64,000 bases of DNA from Qipengyuania vesicularis (GCF_019711415.1 NZ_JAIGNJ010000003.1:549418-613417); one strand, 5' to 3'. Shown: positions 7,955-18,007, numbered from the stretch's first letter. Program-made: numbers and translations. The notes: generated from the sequence alone by a model not told the origin.

Positions 7955-8764
7955 CTAGCCCTTGTCGAGCGACATGTCGGGCGCGTCTTCCTGCTTCATG
8001 CCGACAACGTGGTAGCCCGCATCGACGTGATGCGTCTCGCCGGTCACGCCGCTCGACAGGTCGGACAGGAAGTAGAGCCCCGAGCCGCCCACATCCTCGA
8101 TCGTGACGTTCCTGCGAAGCGGCGAATTATACTCGTTCCATTTCAGGATATAGCGGAAGTCGCCGATCCCGCTGGCGGCGAGGGTCTTGATCGGGCCGGC
8201 ACTGATCGCGTTTACGCGAATGTTCTGTGGGCCGAGATCGTTGGCGAGATACTGGACCGAAGTTTCCAGCGCTGCCTTGGCCACGCCCATCACGTTGTAA
8301 TGCGGGATGACCTTCTCCGCGCCGTAATAGGTCAGCGTCACGATGCTGCCGCCGTTCGGCATCATCTCAGCCGCGCGCTTGGCCACGGCGACCAGCGAAT
8401 AGGCCGAGATGTTCATTGTCATCAGGAAGTTTTCGAGGCTGGTGTCGACATATTTGCCGCGCAGCTCGCTCTTGTCTGAAAAGCCGATGGCGTGGACTAC
8501 GAAATCGATCGTGTCCCAGCGCTCCTTCAGCGTGTCGAAAGCACGGTCGAGCGCTTCCATATCCGACACGTCGCATTCGAAGGTGAAATCACTGCCCAGC
8601 TGCTCTGCGAGTGGCGCCACGCGCTTCTTGAGCGCTTCGCCCTGGAAGGAGAACGCCATCTCCGCACCCTGTTCGTGCAACTGCTTGGCAATTCCCCAGG
8701 CCAGCGACTTGTCGTTGGCCAGGCCCATGATCAGGCCGCGTTTGCCCTTCATCAGATCGCTCAT
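7955..8764 (-). CDS. fabI: Enoyl-[acyl-carrier-protein] reductase, NADH type
   Basis: FabI reduces trans-2-enoyl-ACP in the last step of the fatty-acid elongation cycle. The 269-residue SDR protein has GKRGLIMGLANDKSLAWGIA at the NAD site, the CDVSD motif, and the active-site Y-x6-K in YNVMGVAKAALE. NAISAGPIKTLAASGI and the C-terminal DLSSGVTGETHHVDAG are typical. The start at 8764 is preferred over the in-frame ATG at 8773 because 8764 gives an ATGA overlap with the stop of the upstream yihY-like gene. The cell probably has normal type II fatty acid synthesis; no other fab gene is in view. Confidence 0.95.
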   Translation of the reverse strand: MSDLMKGKRGLIMGLANDKSLAWGIAKQLHEQGAEMAFSFQGEALKKRVAPLAEQLGSDFTFECDVSDMEALDRAFDTLKERWDTIDFVVHAIGFSDKSELRGKYVDTSLENFLMTMNISAYSLVAVAKRAAEMMPNGGSIVTLTYYGAEKVIPHYNVMGVAKAALETSVQYLANDLGPQNIRVNAISAGPIKTLAASGIGDFRYILKWNEYNSPLRRNVTIEDVGGSGLYFLSDLSSGVTGETHHVDAGYHVVGMKQEDAPDMSLDKG

Positions 8765-9828
8765 GTTTCGCATCCTTCCTGCTCGCTGAGCATTTCCTTT
8801 TCCAGCTGCGCCCGGCGTCCCTCGTCGGCTTCGTCGGCCAGTTCCTCTTCCGGCGTTTCGGCGAGCGCGGCGTTGAGTTCAGCGCCGATAACGACCCCGA
8901 GGCCGACAAGCCAGAAAAAGAACAGTGCGATCATTACCCCGGCAAGCCCGCCATAAGTGAGGTTGTAGGTGAAAAAATTGCTGAGCACGGCGGGCATGAT
9001 TGTCGTGACTGCAATCCACCAGATCGTAGTCAGCAGGACACCCGGCCACTTGGGATAGCGCTTGCGACGGTACTTCGACGGGGTCAGCGTGTAGAAGATC
9101 AGGTAGAGCGAGGCGAACAGGCCGAAGGCCGGCACGATCCGGGAAAGGCGCAGGTCGGCGACCCGATCCAGCAACTCGGGGAAATAGGCCTGGATGACCT
9201 CCTGTGCGGTCCCGATGAGGAATTGCGCCATCAGGCTGAACATCAGCAGCAGCACCGCGCCCAGGATCACGCCGGTCGAGAACAGCCGATATTTCCAGAA
9301 GGCCTGCGTGGCTTCGGTACCATAGGCTCGGCGCAGGATATCGCGGATCGTTTCGATCAGGCTACCCACGGTCCACAGTGCTACGGCCGCACCCGCCCAG
9401 AGCAGCCAGCCACTACGCGCCTGGATGACGTCGCGCGCAACAGGCTCGATCACATTGCCGACCACCGGGGGCAGGGCATAGAGCACCGCGTTGATCGTCG
9501 CCGCGCGCTCGCTTTCCTCGCCGATCGCCGAGAAGATCGCCGCACCCAGAATGAAGAAGGGGAATATTGCCAGCATGGCGAGATAGGCGAGGTTGCCGGC
9601 GTGGATGAAGCCGTCGTTATAGGTTCCGACCAGCGTGCGCTTGGCCACTTCCCATGCGCGTGTGCCGGGGCCGACATGGTCCTTGATGCGCCCACGCAAA
9701 TGGCTCGCTTCCCTGCGCCGCGCCTCGGGCGAAAGCGAAAGGACTTCGCGTTCCTTCGGCGGGGGTAGGTCGGCTTCGGACAGGGTTACACCTGGAGCTT
9801 GCTGCGCGGGTCGCTGTCGTCCTTCCAC
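8761..9828 (-). CDS. YihY/BrkB family inner-membrane protein
   Basis: This 355-residue membrane protein belongs to the YihY/BrkB (UPF0761) family, whose biochemical role is unsettled. Family motifs include [20 protein letters not shown], a Y-R-x-A-Y-like [32 protein letters not shown] and [21 protein letters not shown]. About six transmembrane segments lie between residues 70 and 320, with an acidic C-terminal tail. The start is a GTG at 9828, which overlaps the end of the upstream dnaJ-like gene by 43 bases; no better NTG codon exists in frame before the conserved region. It shares an operon with that gene and fabI. Confidence 0.85.
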   Translation of the reverse strand: MEGRQRPAQQAPGVTLSEADLPPPKEREVLSLSPEARRREASHLRGRIKDHVGPGTRAWEVAKRTLVGTYNDGFIHAGNLAYLAMLAIFPFFILGAAIFSAIGEESERAATINAVLYALPPVVGNVIEPVARDVIQARSGWLLWAGAAVALWTVGSLIETIRDILRRAYGTEATQAFWKYRLFSTGVILGAVLLLMFSLMAQFLIGTAQEVIQAYFPELLDRVADLRLSRIVPAFGLFASLYLIFYTLTPSKYRRKRYPKWPGVLLTTIWWIAVTTIMPAVLSNFFTYNLTYGGLAGVMIALFFFWLVGLGVVIGAELNAALAETPEEELADEADEGRRAQLEKEMLSEQEGCET

Positions 9829-10751
9829 CCATCGAGCCGCTTGGCAAGTTCGCCAAGGTCTTCGGGGAGCTGGATTTCGAGCGTGACCAGCTGGTCGCCG
9901 CGGCTGCCGTCTTTCCTGGTGAAGCCCTTGCCCTTGAGGCGCAGCACCGTGCCGCCATCGGTCCCGGCCTTGATCGTCATCATCACCGGACCATCGACCG
10001 TGGGTACGCGCACCTTTCCGCCATTGACCGCTTCGTCGAGCGTAATCGGCAAGTCGAAGCGCACATCATGCCCATCGCGCTTGTAGACCTTGTGCCCGTC
10101 GACGCGGATCGAAACGATGCCATCCCCGGCACCTCCCGGACCCTGTTCGCCCTTGCCCTTGAGGCGCATCTGCGTGCCATCCTCGAGCCCCTTGGGCAGC
10201 TTCAGGTCGATCGTCTTGCCGTCCGCCAGGGTGATCCGCTGGTCGCGCAGCGTCGCAGCATCCACGAAGGGAACGCGCAGGGTATAGGCGATGTCCGCAC
10301 CCTTGGGCGGTGGCGGGGGGCGCCTGCCGCCGAAGGGATCGCCGCCCGGCCGCGCCCCACCGCGCGAGCGTCCGCCGCCGAACAAGCCCTCGAAGATATC
10401 GCCAAGGTCGACGCCTTCATTGCCGAAGCCCTGGAAATCCTCGGCGCGAAAGCCCTGCTGGCCTCCGCCGCCGCCACGGAATCCCCCGCCGAACCCGCCT
10501 CCACCCATTCCGGCGAAGGGATTGGTTGGGTTTCCTTCCATATCGATTTCGCCGCGGTCGAATTGCGCGCGCTTGTCCTTATCGGACAGCAGGTCATAGG
10601 CCTTGGTGACGTCGGAGAACTTCTCCGCGGCCTTGGGATTGTCCTTGTTGCGATCCGGGTGCAGCTCCTTCGCGAGCTTGCGATAGGCGCTCTTGATGTC
10701 CTTTTCGGATGCGCTGCGCGTCACGCCAAGGGTGGAATAGGGGTCGGCCAT
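9786..10751 (-). CDS. J-domain chaperone without zinc finger (DnaJ/CbpA-like)
   Basis: This 321-residue co-chaperone has an N-terminal J domain (1-70, with [14 protein letters not shown] giving the HPD motif), a Gly/Phe-rich linker (about 78-140) and a DnaJ C-terminal substrate-binding domain (about 150-310; [35 protein letters not shown]). The four CxxCxGxG zinc motifs of true DnaJ are absent, so it is a class B, CbpA-like protein that stimulates an Hsp70. It heads a leftward operon with the yihY-like gene and fabI. Just upstream of its ATG is an inverted repeat GTGTTA-N8-TAACAC (10755-10774) whose role is unknown. Confidence 0.9.
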   Translation of the reverse strand: MADPYSTLGVTRSASEKDIKSAYRKLAKELHPDRNKDNPKAAEKFSDVTKAYDLLSDKDKRAQFDRGEIDMEGNPTNPFAGMGGGGFGGGFRGGGGGQQGFRAEDFQGFGNEGVDLGDIFEGLFGGGRSRGGARPGGDPFGGRRPPPPPKGADIAYTLRVPFVDAATLRDQRITLADGKTIDLKLPKGLEDGTQMRLKGKGEQGPGGAGDGIVSIRVDGHKVYKRDGHDVRFDLPITLDEAVNGGKVRVPTVDGPVMMTIKAGTDGGTVLRLKGKGFTRKDGSRGDQLVTLEIQLPEDLGELAKRLDGWKDDSDPRSKLQV

Positions 10752-10845
10752 AGCGTGTTAGCTAGGTGTAACACTGCGGGCATGCAAGATTGCTCTTCCG
10801 CACACAGGCTTTCCTACATTCGCGCGTATCGTTAGGGGACGGGTC

Positions 10846-10968
10846 ATGTGCTGGCTCAATCCCTCGAAACCCGCCAAGGTTCCGGCGTTTGGGGCCGCTC
10901 AGGACGGGGCGGAGCTTTTCCCGCTGGACCGTGTTCCATCCGTTCCAAGCTGTAGGAGTGCCTTGTGA
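10846..10968 (+). CDS. Possible small leader ORF before pdxH
   Basis: An ATG at 10846 is preceded by AGGGGA at good spacing and opens a 40-codon frame whose TGA (10966-10968) overlaps the GTG start of pdxH as GTGA. This is the geometry of a translationally coupled leader. The predicted peptide is rich in Pro, Ala and Gly and matches nothing I know. GC at third codon positions is about two thirds, lower than in the surrounding genes, which argues against a conserved protein. I list it only because the arrangement could affect pdxH translation; it may be chance. Confidence 0.2.
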   Translation: MCWLNPSKPAKVPAFGAAQDGAELFPLDRVPSVPSCRSAL

Positions 10969-11600
10969 CCGACACCCGGAACGAAGCAGATAGCGCTATC
11001 CCCGTCACCGACCCATTCACCCTGTTCGAAACCTGGTTCGCCGAAGCACGCGAAACCGAGCCGAACGATCCCAACGCCATGGCGCTTGCGACAGCGACCC
11101 CGGAAGGCCGCCCTTCGGTGCGCATGGTTCTGCTCAAGGGCCACGGCTCGCAATGGGGTGAGGGAGGCGGCTTCGTCTTCTACACCAATGCCGAAAGCCG
11201 AAAGGGCGAGGAAATCCGCGCTAACATGCAGGCCTCGCTGCTGTTCCACTGGAAGAGCCAGCGCCGCCAGATCCGGATCGAAGGCCCGCTCACGGAGGTA
11301 AGCGCGGAGCAGGCCGATGCCTATTTCCACTCGCGCCCGCGCGCATCGCAGATCGGCTCGGCCGCCAGCGACCAGTCACGCCCGCTGCCCGAACGGCAGG
11401 TCTATCTCGACCGCGTGGCAGCGCTCGAGGAGCGTTTTCCGGAAGGCGATATTCCGCGCCCGCCGCACTGGACCGGCTTCCTTCTGACCCCGCTCGCGAT
11501 CGAATTCTGGCACGACCGCAAATACCGTCTCCATGATCGCCGCCGCTTCACGCGGAGCGGGCCGGGCGAGGCGTGGTCGAACACGTTGCTCTATCCATGA
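10965..11600 (+). CDS. pdxH: Pyridoxine/pyridoxamine 5'-phosphate oxidase
   Basis: This FMN-dependent 211-residue oxidase makes pyridoxal 5'-phosphate from PNP or PMP. Family features are ETEPNDPNAMALATATPEGR, RPSVRMVLLKGHG, FYTNAESRKGEEI, LLFHWKSQRRQIRIEG, YFHSRPRASQIG, ASDQSRPL and the C-terminal RFTRSGPGEAWSNTLLYP ending. The start is GTG at 10965, with TAGGAG about 7 bases upstream. Its stop overlaps the ATG of the following cation transporter gene (ATGA), so the two are probably co-translated. PLP enzymes in this window, such as the threonine aldolase, would use its product. Confidence 0.94.
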   Translation: MTDTRNEADSAIPVTDPFTLFETWFAEARETEPNDPNAMALATATPEGRPSVRMVLLKGHGSQWGEGGGFVFYTNAESRKGEEIRANMQASLLFHWKSQRRQIRIEGPLTEVSAEQADAYFHSRPRASQIGSAASDQSRPLPERQVYLDRVAALEERFPEGDIPRPPHWTGFLLTPLAIEFWHDRKYRLHDRRRFTRSGPGEAWSNTLLYP

Positions 11601-12532
11601 CTGACAATCGCGCCGTTCTCGCCCGTTCGGCGGCCATGGCTTCGATCACGGTCGCGGTCATCCTGGTTGCGCTGAAGGCTTGGGCGAGCTGGAAGACCGG
11701 CTCGACCGCCATGCTCGGCAGCCTCGCCGATTCTGCGCTCGACCTGATCGCCAGCATTGCCACGCTGACCGGCGTGTGGATCGCTTCGATGCCTGCGGAC
11801 GAAGACCACCGTTTCGGCCACGGCAAGGCGGAGGCACTGGCGGCGATCTTCCAGGTCATGCTGATCGCACTGTCGGCTTTTGGCATCGCAGTCCGCGCCA
11901 TCACCCAGCTGGTGGAGGGGAGCCAGACCTCTGCGGCAGAGGAGGGGATCGCGGTTTCGCTGATCGCCATCGCGCTGACCTTCGCCTTGCTCGGCTGGCA
12001 ACGCTACGTGATGAACCGGACGCGCAGCCTCGCTATCCAGACCGATCATCTCCACTACAAGTCCGATCTCTTCCTCAATCTTGCAGTGATTGCCGCGCTG
12101 GTGCTCGATCAGTACCTTGGCTTCGGCAAGGCCGACCCGCTTTTCGGTCTCGCCATCGCGGCATGGCTGGGCTGGGGCGCATTCAGCGCGGCGCGCGATG
12201 CGGTGGACGATTTGATGGACCGCGAATGGCCGGAAGAGAAGCGGCTCGCCTTCGTCGAGGCGGCGGCGCGCCATCCGGAGCTTTCGAACCTCCACGACCT
12301 GCGCACCCGCACCAGCGGCAATCGCGACTTCGTGCAGTTCCATGTCGACCTGCCCGGCGAGATGACCGTCGAGGAGGCGCACGACATAATCGAGCGGGTA
12401 GAAGAAGACCTTCGTGGCCGCTTCCCCGGAATGGAGCTACTCATCCATATCGACCCCGAAGGCCATGTGGACGAACCCAACAACCCGCTGGTCGAGGAGG
12501 ACGAGTTCTCCAAGCTGGATACGGACAAGTGA
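11597..12532 (+). CDS. Cation diffusion facilitator (divalent metal efflux, FieF-like)
   Basis: This 311-residue inner-membrane protein is of the CDF family, which exports Zn, Fe or similar divalent ions in exchange for protons. TM1-TM2 carry STAMLGSLADSALDLIAS (the DxxxD-type metal site) and the loop HRFGHGKAEALAA; TM5 has the second site in QTDHLHYKSDLFLN. The cytoplasmic C-terminal domain (about 205-295) contains LHDLRTRTSGNRDFVQFHVDL and HIDPEGH. The actual metal is not deducible. The start at 11597 is chosen for the ATGA overlap with pdxH; the longer in-frame ATG at 11573 lies inside pdxH. Confidence 0.9.
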   Translation: MTDNRAVLARSAAMASITVAVILVALKAWASWKTGSTAMLGSLADSALDLIASIATLTGVWIASMPADEDHRFGHGKAEALAAIFQVMLIALSAFGIAVRAITQLVEGSQTSAAEEGIAVSLIAIALTFALLGWQRYVMNRTRSLAIQTDHLHYKSDLFLNLAVIAALVLDQYLGFGKADPLFGLAIAAWLGWGAFSAARDAVDDLMDREWPEEKRLAFVEAAARHPELSNLHDLRTRTSGNRDFVQFHVDLPGEMTVEEAHDIIERVEEDLRGRFPGMELLIHIDPEGHVDEPNNPLVEEDEFSKLDTDK

Positions 12533-13332
12533 TGAAGCTGCCCTATACCCATGTCGATGCCTTTGCCTCGCGCCCCTTCGAGGGGAACCAGGCGGCGGTG
12601 ATGCCGCTCGATGACTGGCTCGACGATGACACGCAGCTCGCGATCGCCGAGGAGAACAACTTCGCGGAGACCGCCTTTCTGGTGAAGGATGCGACCGGCG
12701 AAGCTGATTGGGAATTACGCTGGTTCACGCCGACCGAGGAAGTGCGCCTGTGCGGCCATGCGACGCTGGCGAGCGGACACGTGCTGCTGCAGCGCGATGG
12801 CGGCGATTGGGTGAGGTTCCGGACACGGCAGGCAGGCGTGCTCGAGGTCCGGCGTAGCAGGGCTGGATATGAGCTCGCTCTTCCCGCCATTCCGACTTCG
12901 CGCGGTGAATGGGCTGAAGCTGTTGGCCTGCTCGGCGCGGAACCTAAGGAAGTCTGGCTCAATCCCGATGGCTACGGCATCTACCTGTTCGACAGCGAGC
13001 AGGCGGTGCGCGACCTCGACCCCGATTTGCGTGGCCTCAAGGCGCTGGGGAACGACCAGTTTATCTGTACCGCGCCCGGCACCGAAACCGATGTCGTCAG
13101 CCGTGTCTTCGTGCCCGGGGGCGGGGTCGACGAGGACAGCTTCACCGGATCGGCGCATGCCTGCCTCACCCATTTTTGGGCGAACCGGCTGGGGCGCGAT
13201 AGCTTCAGCGCCTTCCAGGCCTCGCAGCGCGGCGGTCATGCGCAGTGCAAGCTGGAAGGCGAGCGCGCCTGGATTGGCGGCCAATGCGTGACCGTGGTGG
13301 AGGGAAGCTTCTACCTGCCCTCGGAAGGGTAA
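12532..13332 (+). CDS. PhzF-family isomerase/epimerase
   Basis: This 266-residue protein belongs to the PhzF (diaminopimelate-epimerase-like) superfamily. The N-terminal half shows HVDAFASRPFEGNQAAVMPL, the catalytic-Glu region ENNFAETAFLV and RWFTPTEEVRLCGHATLA; the C-terminal half has GVDEDSFTGSAHACLTHFW. Most PhzF relatives outside phenazine producers have no known substrate, and no phenazine genes are near, so no pathway is assigned. The ATG at 12532 overlaps the TGA of the cation transporter by one base. At the other end the gene overlaps the convergent serine hydrolase by 22 bases. Confidence 0.87.
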   Translation: MKLPYTHVDAFASRPFEGNQAAVMPLDDWLDDDTQLAIAEENNFAETAFLVKDATGEADWELRWFTPTEEVRLCGHATLASGHVLLQRDGGDWVRFRTRQAGVLEVRRSRAGYELALPAIPTSRGEWAEAVGLLGAEPKEVWLNPDGYGIYLFDSEQAVRDLDPDLRGLKALGNDQFICTAPGTETDVVSRVFVPGGGVDEDSFTGSAHACLTHFWANRLGRDSFSAFQASQRGGHAQCKLEGERAWIGGQCVTVVEGSFYLPSEG

Positions 13333-14444
13333 AGCTCGACGATATCGGCCAGCTGCTGGAGCATGGCGACCCGCTCTTCGCGGTTCGAATGGCCGAGGCG
13401 GACGATGGTCAGGCCCTGCTCGGGCGAGACGAAGACATACTGCCCCATGTGCCCGATCATCGAGAAGGCCGAGTGCGGGGCGCGGTCTGGAAACAGCGGA
13501 TGTTCGGGCGCGCCATTGGGGCGGTTAAGCCAGGTCTGCAGGCCATAATGCGGGCTGGCCGGGCTGGGCTTCACCATTTGGGCAACCCAGCTGCGCGGAA
13601 TCAATTGCTCGCCCTCGTGCGAGCCCTTGCGGCGTAGAAGTTCGCCAAGCTTGGCCCAGTCGCGCGCATTGGCATGCATCAGGCTCCCGCCGATCAGCGT
13701 TCCGGCGCGATCGAATTCGGGTACCATCGAGGTAGCGCCCAAGGGCTCGAACAGGCGGGCCTGGAGATAGTCGCTCACCGCCCTGCGCCGGGCCTCGGGC
13801 TGGTCGCTGCCGGACAGGACGCGCGCCGCGATATCGGCGAGGATAACGGTGGTGTTGGAGGAATATTCGAAGCGCTCGCCCGGTTCCGCCTCGGGCGGCT
13901 GGGCGGTGGCATAATCCGCCATGTCGTCGCGCCCGTCGAGGAAGAGCATGCGCACGAGATCGGTATCGTATAGCGGCCCCTCCATTTCGGTATGCTCGAG
14001 ACCGCTGCGCATCTGCAGCAGGTGCCGCAGCGTGATGTCCGCACGCGGATCACCGCTCCTTTGCCAGCGCGGCACCGGGGCGGGCTCGTCGAGGCGCAAC
14101 AGGCCGTCGCCGACCAATTGGCCGATCATGATCGCAGTCACCGTCTTGGCCACCGACCAGCTGACGAAGCGGGTCTCCTGGTCGTAACCCTCGGCATAAC
14201 GTTCGGCAGCGACCTTGCCGTCGTGCATCACAATCAGCGCGCGCGTTTCGCCGAGGCCTTCCATGGCGAAAAGGTCGTCCACTTCGCGCGCCAGCGCCTT
14301 GGTCGGCGCGCCCGGGTCCTCGCCCACGGCGGCGATCGCCTGCTCGCTCAGGGGCGGCGCTTCGGCAGGGCCGGGGGAGCCGCAAGAGACAAGGCTTGTG
14401 GCGGCAAGGGCAAGGGCGATATGGGAGCGGACCCGCGAGATCAT
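13311..14444 (-). CDS. Serine hydrolase of the beta-lactamase/class C family, lipoprotein
   Basis: This 377-residue protein has a lipoprotein signal (MISRVRSHIALALAATSLVSC; probable lipobox LVSC) and a beta-lactamase-like serine hydrolase domain. The nucleophile motif SxxK is in SWSVAKTVTAIMIGQ and the YxN motif in FEYSSNTTVILAD; LLQMRSGLEH is the usual loop. Such proteins are esterases, D-aminopeptidases or carboxypeptidases more often than true beta-lactamases, and resistance should not be assumed. The start at 14444 is chosen because it gives the lipobox; the upstream ATG at 14546 would bury it. It converges on the PhzF gene with a 22-base overlap. Confidence 0.85.
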   Translation of the reverse strand: MISRVRSHIALALAATSLVSCGSPGPAEAPPLSEQAIAAVGEDPGAPTKALAREVDDLFAMEGLGETRALIVMHDGKVAAERYAEGYDQETRFVSWSVAKTVTAIMIGQLVGDGLLRLDEPAPVPRWQRSGDPRADITLRHLLQMRSGLEHTEMEGPLYDTDLVRMLFLDGRDDMADYATAQPPEAEPGERFEYSSNTTVILADIAARVLSGSDQPEARRRAVSDYLQARLFEPLGATSMVPEFDRAGTLIGGSLMHANARDWAKLGELLRRKGSHEGEQLIPRSWVAQMVKPSPASPHYGLQTWLNRPNGAPEHPLFPDRAPHSAFSMIGHMGQYVFVSPEQGLTIVRLGHSNREERVAMLQQLADIVELYPSEGR

Positions 14445-14479
14445 GCTCGCGTCACTCGCATGAGGTAACGGCCCGCGCA

Positions 14480-14821
14480 ATGGCGAAAAAACGTTCTCTT
14501 CTGTCCCGCTGGTGGGTCTGGCTGCTTGTCCTACTCGTGGCAGCAATCGGCATCTTCTGGACCGTCAGGGGCGAAGAATTCACCCGCACCGGCGAGGCAG
14601 GCACAGCCTATGCCGCGCGCGTCGCCTGCTCGTGCCGATATGTTGCAGGGCGAAGCATGGAAGACTGCGGCAAGGACAAACTTGCGGGGATGGAGCTGGT
14701 GTCGCTCAGCGCCAATGAGGATACGAAGAGTGTCACCGCCTCGATCCCCTTCGTCGCTTCCGACACGGCCAGCTTCCGCGAGGGATACGGCTGCGTTCTC
14801 AAGCAGTGGGAAGACGACTAG
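14480..14821 (+). CDS. Membrane-anchored protein of unknown function
   Basis: A 113-residue protein with a short basic N-terminus ([10 protein letters not shown]) and a single transmembrane helix (about 10-28, [17 protein letters not shown]), followed by a periplasmic part of about 85 residues containing four cysteines ([21 protein letters not shown]). The Cys spacing suggests two disulfides. I do not recognise the family with confidence. The gene is divergent from the serine hydrolase (35 bases between starts) and its end overlaps the end of fcl by 4 bases. A link with the serine hydrolase through a shared promoter region is possible but unproven. Confidence 0.65.
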   Translation: MAKKRSLLSRWWVWLLVLLVAAIGIFWTVRGEEFTRTGEAGTAYAARVACSCRYVAGRSMEDCGKDKLAGMELVSLSANEDTKSVTASIPFVASDTASFREGYGCVLKQWEDD

Positions 14822-15753
14822 GCCACTTCGCGCAGGAAGGCGGCATAGGCGTCGCGCAACCCGTCTTCGAGTCCGATCGACGGCGACCAGCCAAGGGCCG
14901 TGAGCCTCGAGCAATCGAGCAATTTCCGCGGTGTCCCGTCGGGCTTGGACCCGTCGCAGTCGATGTCGCCCTCGAAGCCCACCACCCGTGCGATCAGCGT
15001 GGCCAGTTCGAGGATCGCAATGTCTTTCCCGAAGCCGACATTGATATGCCCGTGATCGGAATAGCGTTCGAGCAGGAAGACACAGGCATCGGCGAGATCG
15101 TCGACATGCAGGAATTCGCGCTGCGGCGTGCCGCTGCCCCAGATCGCCACGCGGTCCGCACCTGCCAGCTTCGCCTCGTGGAAGCGCCGGATCAGGCCGG
15201 GGATGACATGGCTTCCGTCGGGATCGTAATTGTCGCCGGGGCCATAGAGATTGGTTGGCATCGCCGAGACATAGTCGCAGCCATATTGCGCACGATAGGC
15301 GGCGGCGAGCTTGAGGCCGGCGATCTTGGCTATCGCATAGGCCTCATTCGTTGGCTCCAGCGCGCCTGTCAGCAGGGCGTCTTCTGATATCGGCTGGTCG
15401 GCGTGCTTGGGATAGATGCAGGAGGAGCCGAGGAAGAGCAGCTTCTCCACGCCCGCCTCGCGTGCGGCTTCGATCACCGTGGTTGCGATGGCGAGGTTGT
15501 CGTAGAGAAACTCCGCCGGGCGCTCCGCATTGGCCATGATCCCGCCCACCTTGGCTGCGGCGAGGACGACGGCATCGGGACTGTTTGCTGCAAACCATTG
15601 TCGCACCGCACCCTGTTCGCGCAAGTCGACCGAGCGGTCGGCGGTCAGAATCTCGCAGTCCTCGCGCGCGAGCCTACGCACCAGTGCCTTGCCGACCATG
15701 CCGCCATGTCCGGCGACATAGACGCGTTTGCCGGCAAGCGAAAAAGCCTTCAC
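14818..15753 (-). CDS. fcl: GDP-L-fucose synthase
   Basis: This 311-residue SDR enzyme (WcaG/Fcl) epimerises and reduces GDP-4-keto-6-deoxymannose to GDP-L-fucose. It shows the NAD(P) motif [16 protein letters not shown], the family block [33 protein letters not shown] with the YxxxK pair, and [39 protein letters not shown] is the sugar-binding signature. Its ATG overlaps the TGA of gmd as ATGA, so the two enzymes, which act consecutively, are translationally coupled. The product would feed fucose or a derived 6-deoxyhexose into surface glycans; no fucosyltransferase is in the window. Confidence 0.94.
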   Translation of the reverse strand: MKAFSLAGKRVYVAGHGGMVGKALVRRLAREDCEILTADRSVDLREQGAVRQWFAANSPDAVVLAAAKVGGIMANAERPAEFLYDNLAIATTVIEAAREAGVEKLLFLGSSCIYPKHADQPISEDALLTGALEPTNEAYAIAKIAGLKLAAAYRAQYGCDYVSAMPTNLYGPGDNYDPDGSHVIPGLIRRFHEAKLAGADRVAIWGSGTPQREFLHVDDLADACVFLLERYSDHGHINVGFGKDIAILELATLIARVVGFEGDIDCDGSKPDGTPRKLLDCSRLTALGWSPSIGLEDGLRDAYAAFLREVA

Positions 15754-16802
15754 ATCCTGCCTGCGCGCGCTTCGGCGAGATCCGCCTCATACATTTCGCG
15801 GGCGAGTTCCCGGACAGGTGTTTGCGCTTCCCAGCCAAACTTCGACTGCGCCTTGCTCGCATCGCCGAGAAGGAAGTCGACTTCGGTGGGGCGGAAGTAG
15901 CGCGGGTCGATCTCGACCAGGCAGCGCCCGGTTGCCTTGCAATAGCCCTTCTCGTCCTCGCCCTCACCGCGGAACTCGAGCTCGAAGCCGGCATCCTCGA
16001 ACACCCAGCGGGTGAAATCGCGCACGCTGGTGGTCACTCCGGTAGCGAGCACGTAGTCGCCCGGCTCGTCCTGCTGCAGCATCATCCACATGCCCCGCGC
16101 ATATTCCTTCGCATGGCCCCAGTCGCGCTTGGCATCGAGATTGCCGAGGTAGAGCCTGTCCTCGAGCCCGAGATGGATCGCCGCTGCTGCGCGTGTGATC
16201 TTGCGGGTAACGAAGGTCTCCCCGCGCACCGGGCTTTCATGGTTGAACATGATCCCGCAACTGGCGTGCATGTTGTAGGCTTCGCGGTAATTCACCGTGA
16301 TCCAGTGCGCGTAGAGCTTGGCGACGGCATAGGGGCTGCGCGGATAGAAGGGTGTCGTTTCGGTCTGCGGAGTTTCGCGGACCATGCCGAACATCTCGCT
16401 TGTCGATGCCTGGAAGAAGCGCGTGTGCGTTTCCAGCTTCAGGATACGGATAGCCTCGAGCAGGCGAAGCGCGCCCAGCGCGTCGGAGTTCGCCGTATAC
16501 TCGGGCGTCTCGAAACTGACCTGCACGTGGCTCTGCGCCGCAAGGTTGTAGATCTCGTGCGGCTGGACCTCCTGTACCACTCGGATCACATTGGTCGCAT
16601 CCGTCACGTCGCCGAAGTGGAGGTGCATCTGCTGCGCCTCGACATGCGGATCCTCGTAGATATCTTCGATGCGGCCCGTGTTGAACGAGGAGGAGCGGCG
16701 CTTGAGGCCATGCACCTCGTAGCCCGTCTCCAGCAACAGGCGCGCAAGGTAGGAGCCGTCCTGCCCCGTCACCCCGGTGATCAAAGCTCGCCTGGCGCTC
16801 AA
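15750..16802 (-). CDS. gmd: GDP-mannose 4,6-dehydratase
   Basis: Gmd converts GDP-mannose to GDP-4-keto-6-deoxy-D-mannose, the substrate of Fcl. The 350-residue protein has [48 protein letters not shown], the catalytic SEMFG and [10 protein letters not shown], and [16 protein letters not shown], all diagnostic. The start is a TTG at 16802, because it is preceded by AGGGAG at about 7 bases and gives the normal N-terminus; the ATG at 16886 would overlap mnmA and add 28 unrelated residues. It is coupled to fcl by an ATGA overlap. GDP-mannose supply may involve the mutase at 62141-63544. Confidence 0.94.
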   Translation of the reverse strand: MSARRALITGVTGQDGSYLARLLLETGYEVHGLKRRSSSFNTGRIEDIYEDPHVEAQQMHLHFGDVTDATNVIRVVQEVQPHEIYNLAAQSHVQVSFETPEYTANSDALGALRLLEAIRILKLETHTRFFQASTSEMFGMVRETPQTETTPFYPRSPYAVAKLYAHWITVNYREAYNMHASCGIMFNHESPVRGETFVTRKITRAAAAIHLGLEDRLYLGNLDAKRDWGHAKEYARGMWMMLQQDEPGDYVLATGVTTSVRDFTRWVFEDAGFELEFRGEGEDEKGYCKATGRCLVEIDPRYFRPTEVDFLLGDASKAQSKFGWEAQTPVRELAREMYEADLAEARAGRM

Positions 16803-16864
16803 CCCGTGCTCTCCCTTGTTTTGCCCGGTCCTAGGCAGCCGCGCAGCTTTCTTGCAAGGTCCAG

Positions 16865-18007
16865 TTAGTCGGTTGAGTCGATCCATCCCCCGCCGACTAC
16901 CCTTTCGCCGGCATATATCACCGCCGCCTGTCCTGGAGCGACCCCGAATTCGGGCGTTGCGAAACGGATGGTGGTCGCCGCGTTGTCGCCCAAGGGGCCT
17001 TCGAGCGTGACCGGCACGGGCTTGGCAAGGCTACGGACCTTGGCCGTCAGCTGGACATCGGGCAGCGGCCCGATGCGGTTGGTCTCGACCAAATGCGCCT
17101 CGCTCACCGCGAGCATATGCTTCGGCCCTACCTTCACCTGCGCCTCTGCTGCGTCGATACCGACGACATAGAGCGGCTCGGGCTGCCCGCCGATCTCAAG
17201 GCCCCGACGCTGGCCAACCGTATAGTGGATCACGCCCTTGTGTTCGCCCAGCTGTTCGCCGGTTCCGGCATGGACGATCGCTCCGGGCCGCGCGCCTTCG
17301 GGACGCATCTTCTTGACGATCTTCGCATAGTCGCCATCGGGCACGAAGCAAATGTCCTGGCTGTCGGGCTTGGCGGCGTTGCGCAGGCCGGCGGCTTCGG
17401 CGAGCTCGCGCACTTCCGCCTTGGGCAGTCCGCCCAGGGGAAAGCGCAAATAGTCGAGCTGCGCTTCGGTCGTTGCATAGAGGAAGTAGGACTGATCGCG
17501 CGCGGGATCGGTGGCGCGGTGCAGTTCGGGGCCCGCCGGCCCCATGATGCGCTGGACATAGTGGCCCGTGGCGAGGCAGTCGGCACCCAGCTCGCGCGCC
17601 ATGGCGAAGAGGTCGGTGAACTTGGGCCCCATGTTGCAGCGGATGCAGGGCACGGGCGTGCGGCCGGCGAGATATTCGTCGGCGAAGGTTTCGACCACAT
17701 CTTCGCGGAAGGCGCTTTCATGGTCGGAGACGTAATGCGCAATGCCGAGCCGGTCGGCGACTGCGCGCGCATCGGCGATGTCGTCTCCGGCACAGCAGGC
17801 ACCCTTGCGCCCCGTTGCCGCGCCATAGTCATAAAGCTGGAGGGTTATGCCGATGACTTCCGCGCCGCTCTTTGCGGCGAGCGCTGCGACCACCGAGGAA
17901 TCCACGCCGCCCGACATCGCGACCACGATCCGGCTTTCGGACGCAGGCTTCGACAGGTCGAACAGCCCGGCGGCACTGGCCGGGTCGAGGAGACGTGTTT
18001 CGGGCAT
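16865..18007 (-). CDS. mnmA: tRNA-specific 2-thiouridylase
   Basis: MnmA adds sulfur to U34 of tRNAs for Lys, Glu and Gln. The 380-residue protein has the ATP-pyrophosphatase PP-loop [15 protein letters not shown], the catalytic-cysteine regions around [16 protein letters not shown] and [41 protein letters not shown] (second cysteine), and the C-terminal [10 protein letters not shown] domain. The N-terminus is about 25 residues longer than in E. coli, as is common in alphaproteobacteria. It is the first gene of a leftward set followed by gmd and fcl, 62 bases upstream of gmd. Confidence 0.95.
   Translation of the reverse strand: MPETRLLDPASAAGLFDLSKPASESRIVVAMSGGVDSSVVAALAAKSGAEVIGITLQLYDYGAATGRKGACCAGDDIADARAVADRLGIAHYVSDHESAFREDVVETFADEYLAGRTPVPCIRCNMGPKFTDLFAMARELGADCLATGHYVQRIMGPAGPELHRATDPARDQSYFLYATTEAQLDYLRFPLGGLPKAEVRELAEAAGLRNAAKPDSQDICFVPDGDYAKIVKKMRPEGARPGAIVHAGTGEQLGEHKGVIHYTVGQRRGLEIGGQPEPLYVVGIDAAEAQVKVGPKHMLAVSEAHLVETNRIGPLPDVQLTAKVRSLAKPVPVTLEGPLGDNAATTIRFATPEFGVAPGQAAVIYAGERVVGGGWIDSTD

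Noticed and set aside
11680..13332. Possible fusion of a 280-residue N-terminal part to the PhzF protein
   Set aside because: The upstream part is an out-of-frame reading of the cation transporter gene; the PhzF family N-terminus starts precisely at the ATG at 12532.
13311..14444. Antibiotic resistance beta-lactamase
   Set aside because: The SxxK/YxN pattern is shared by many esterases and peptidases; nothing specific to class C beta-lactamases was seen.
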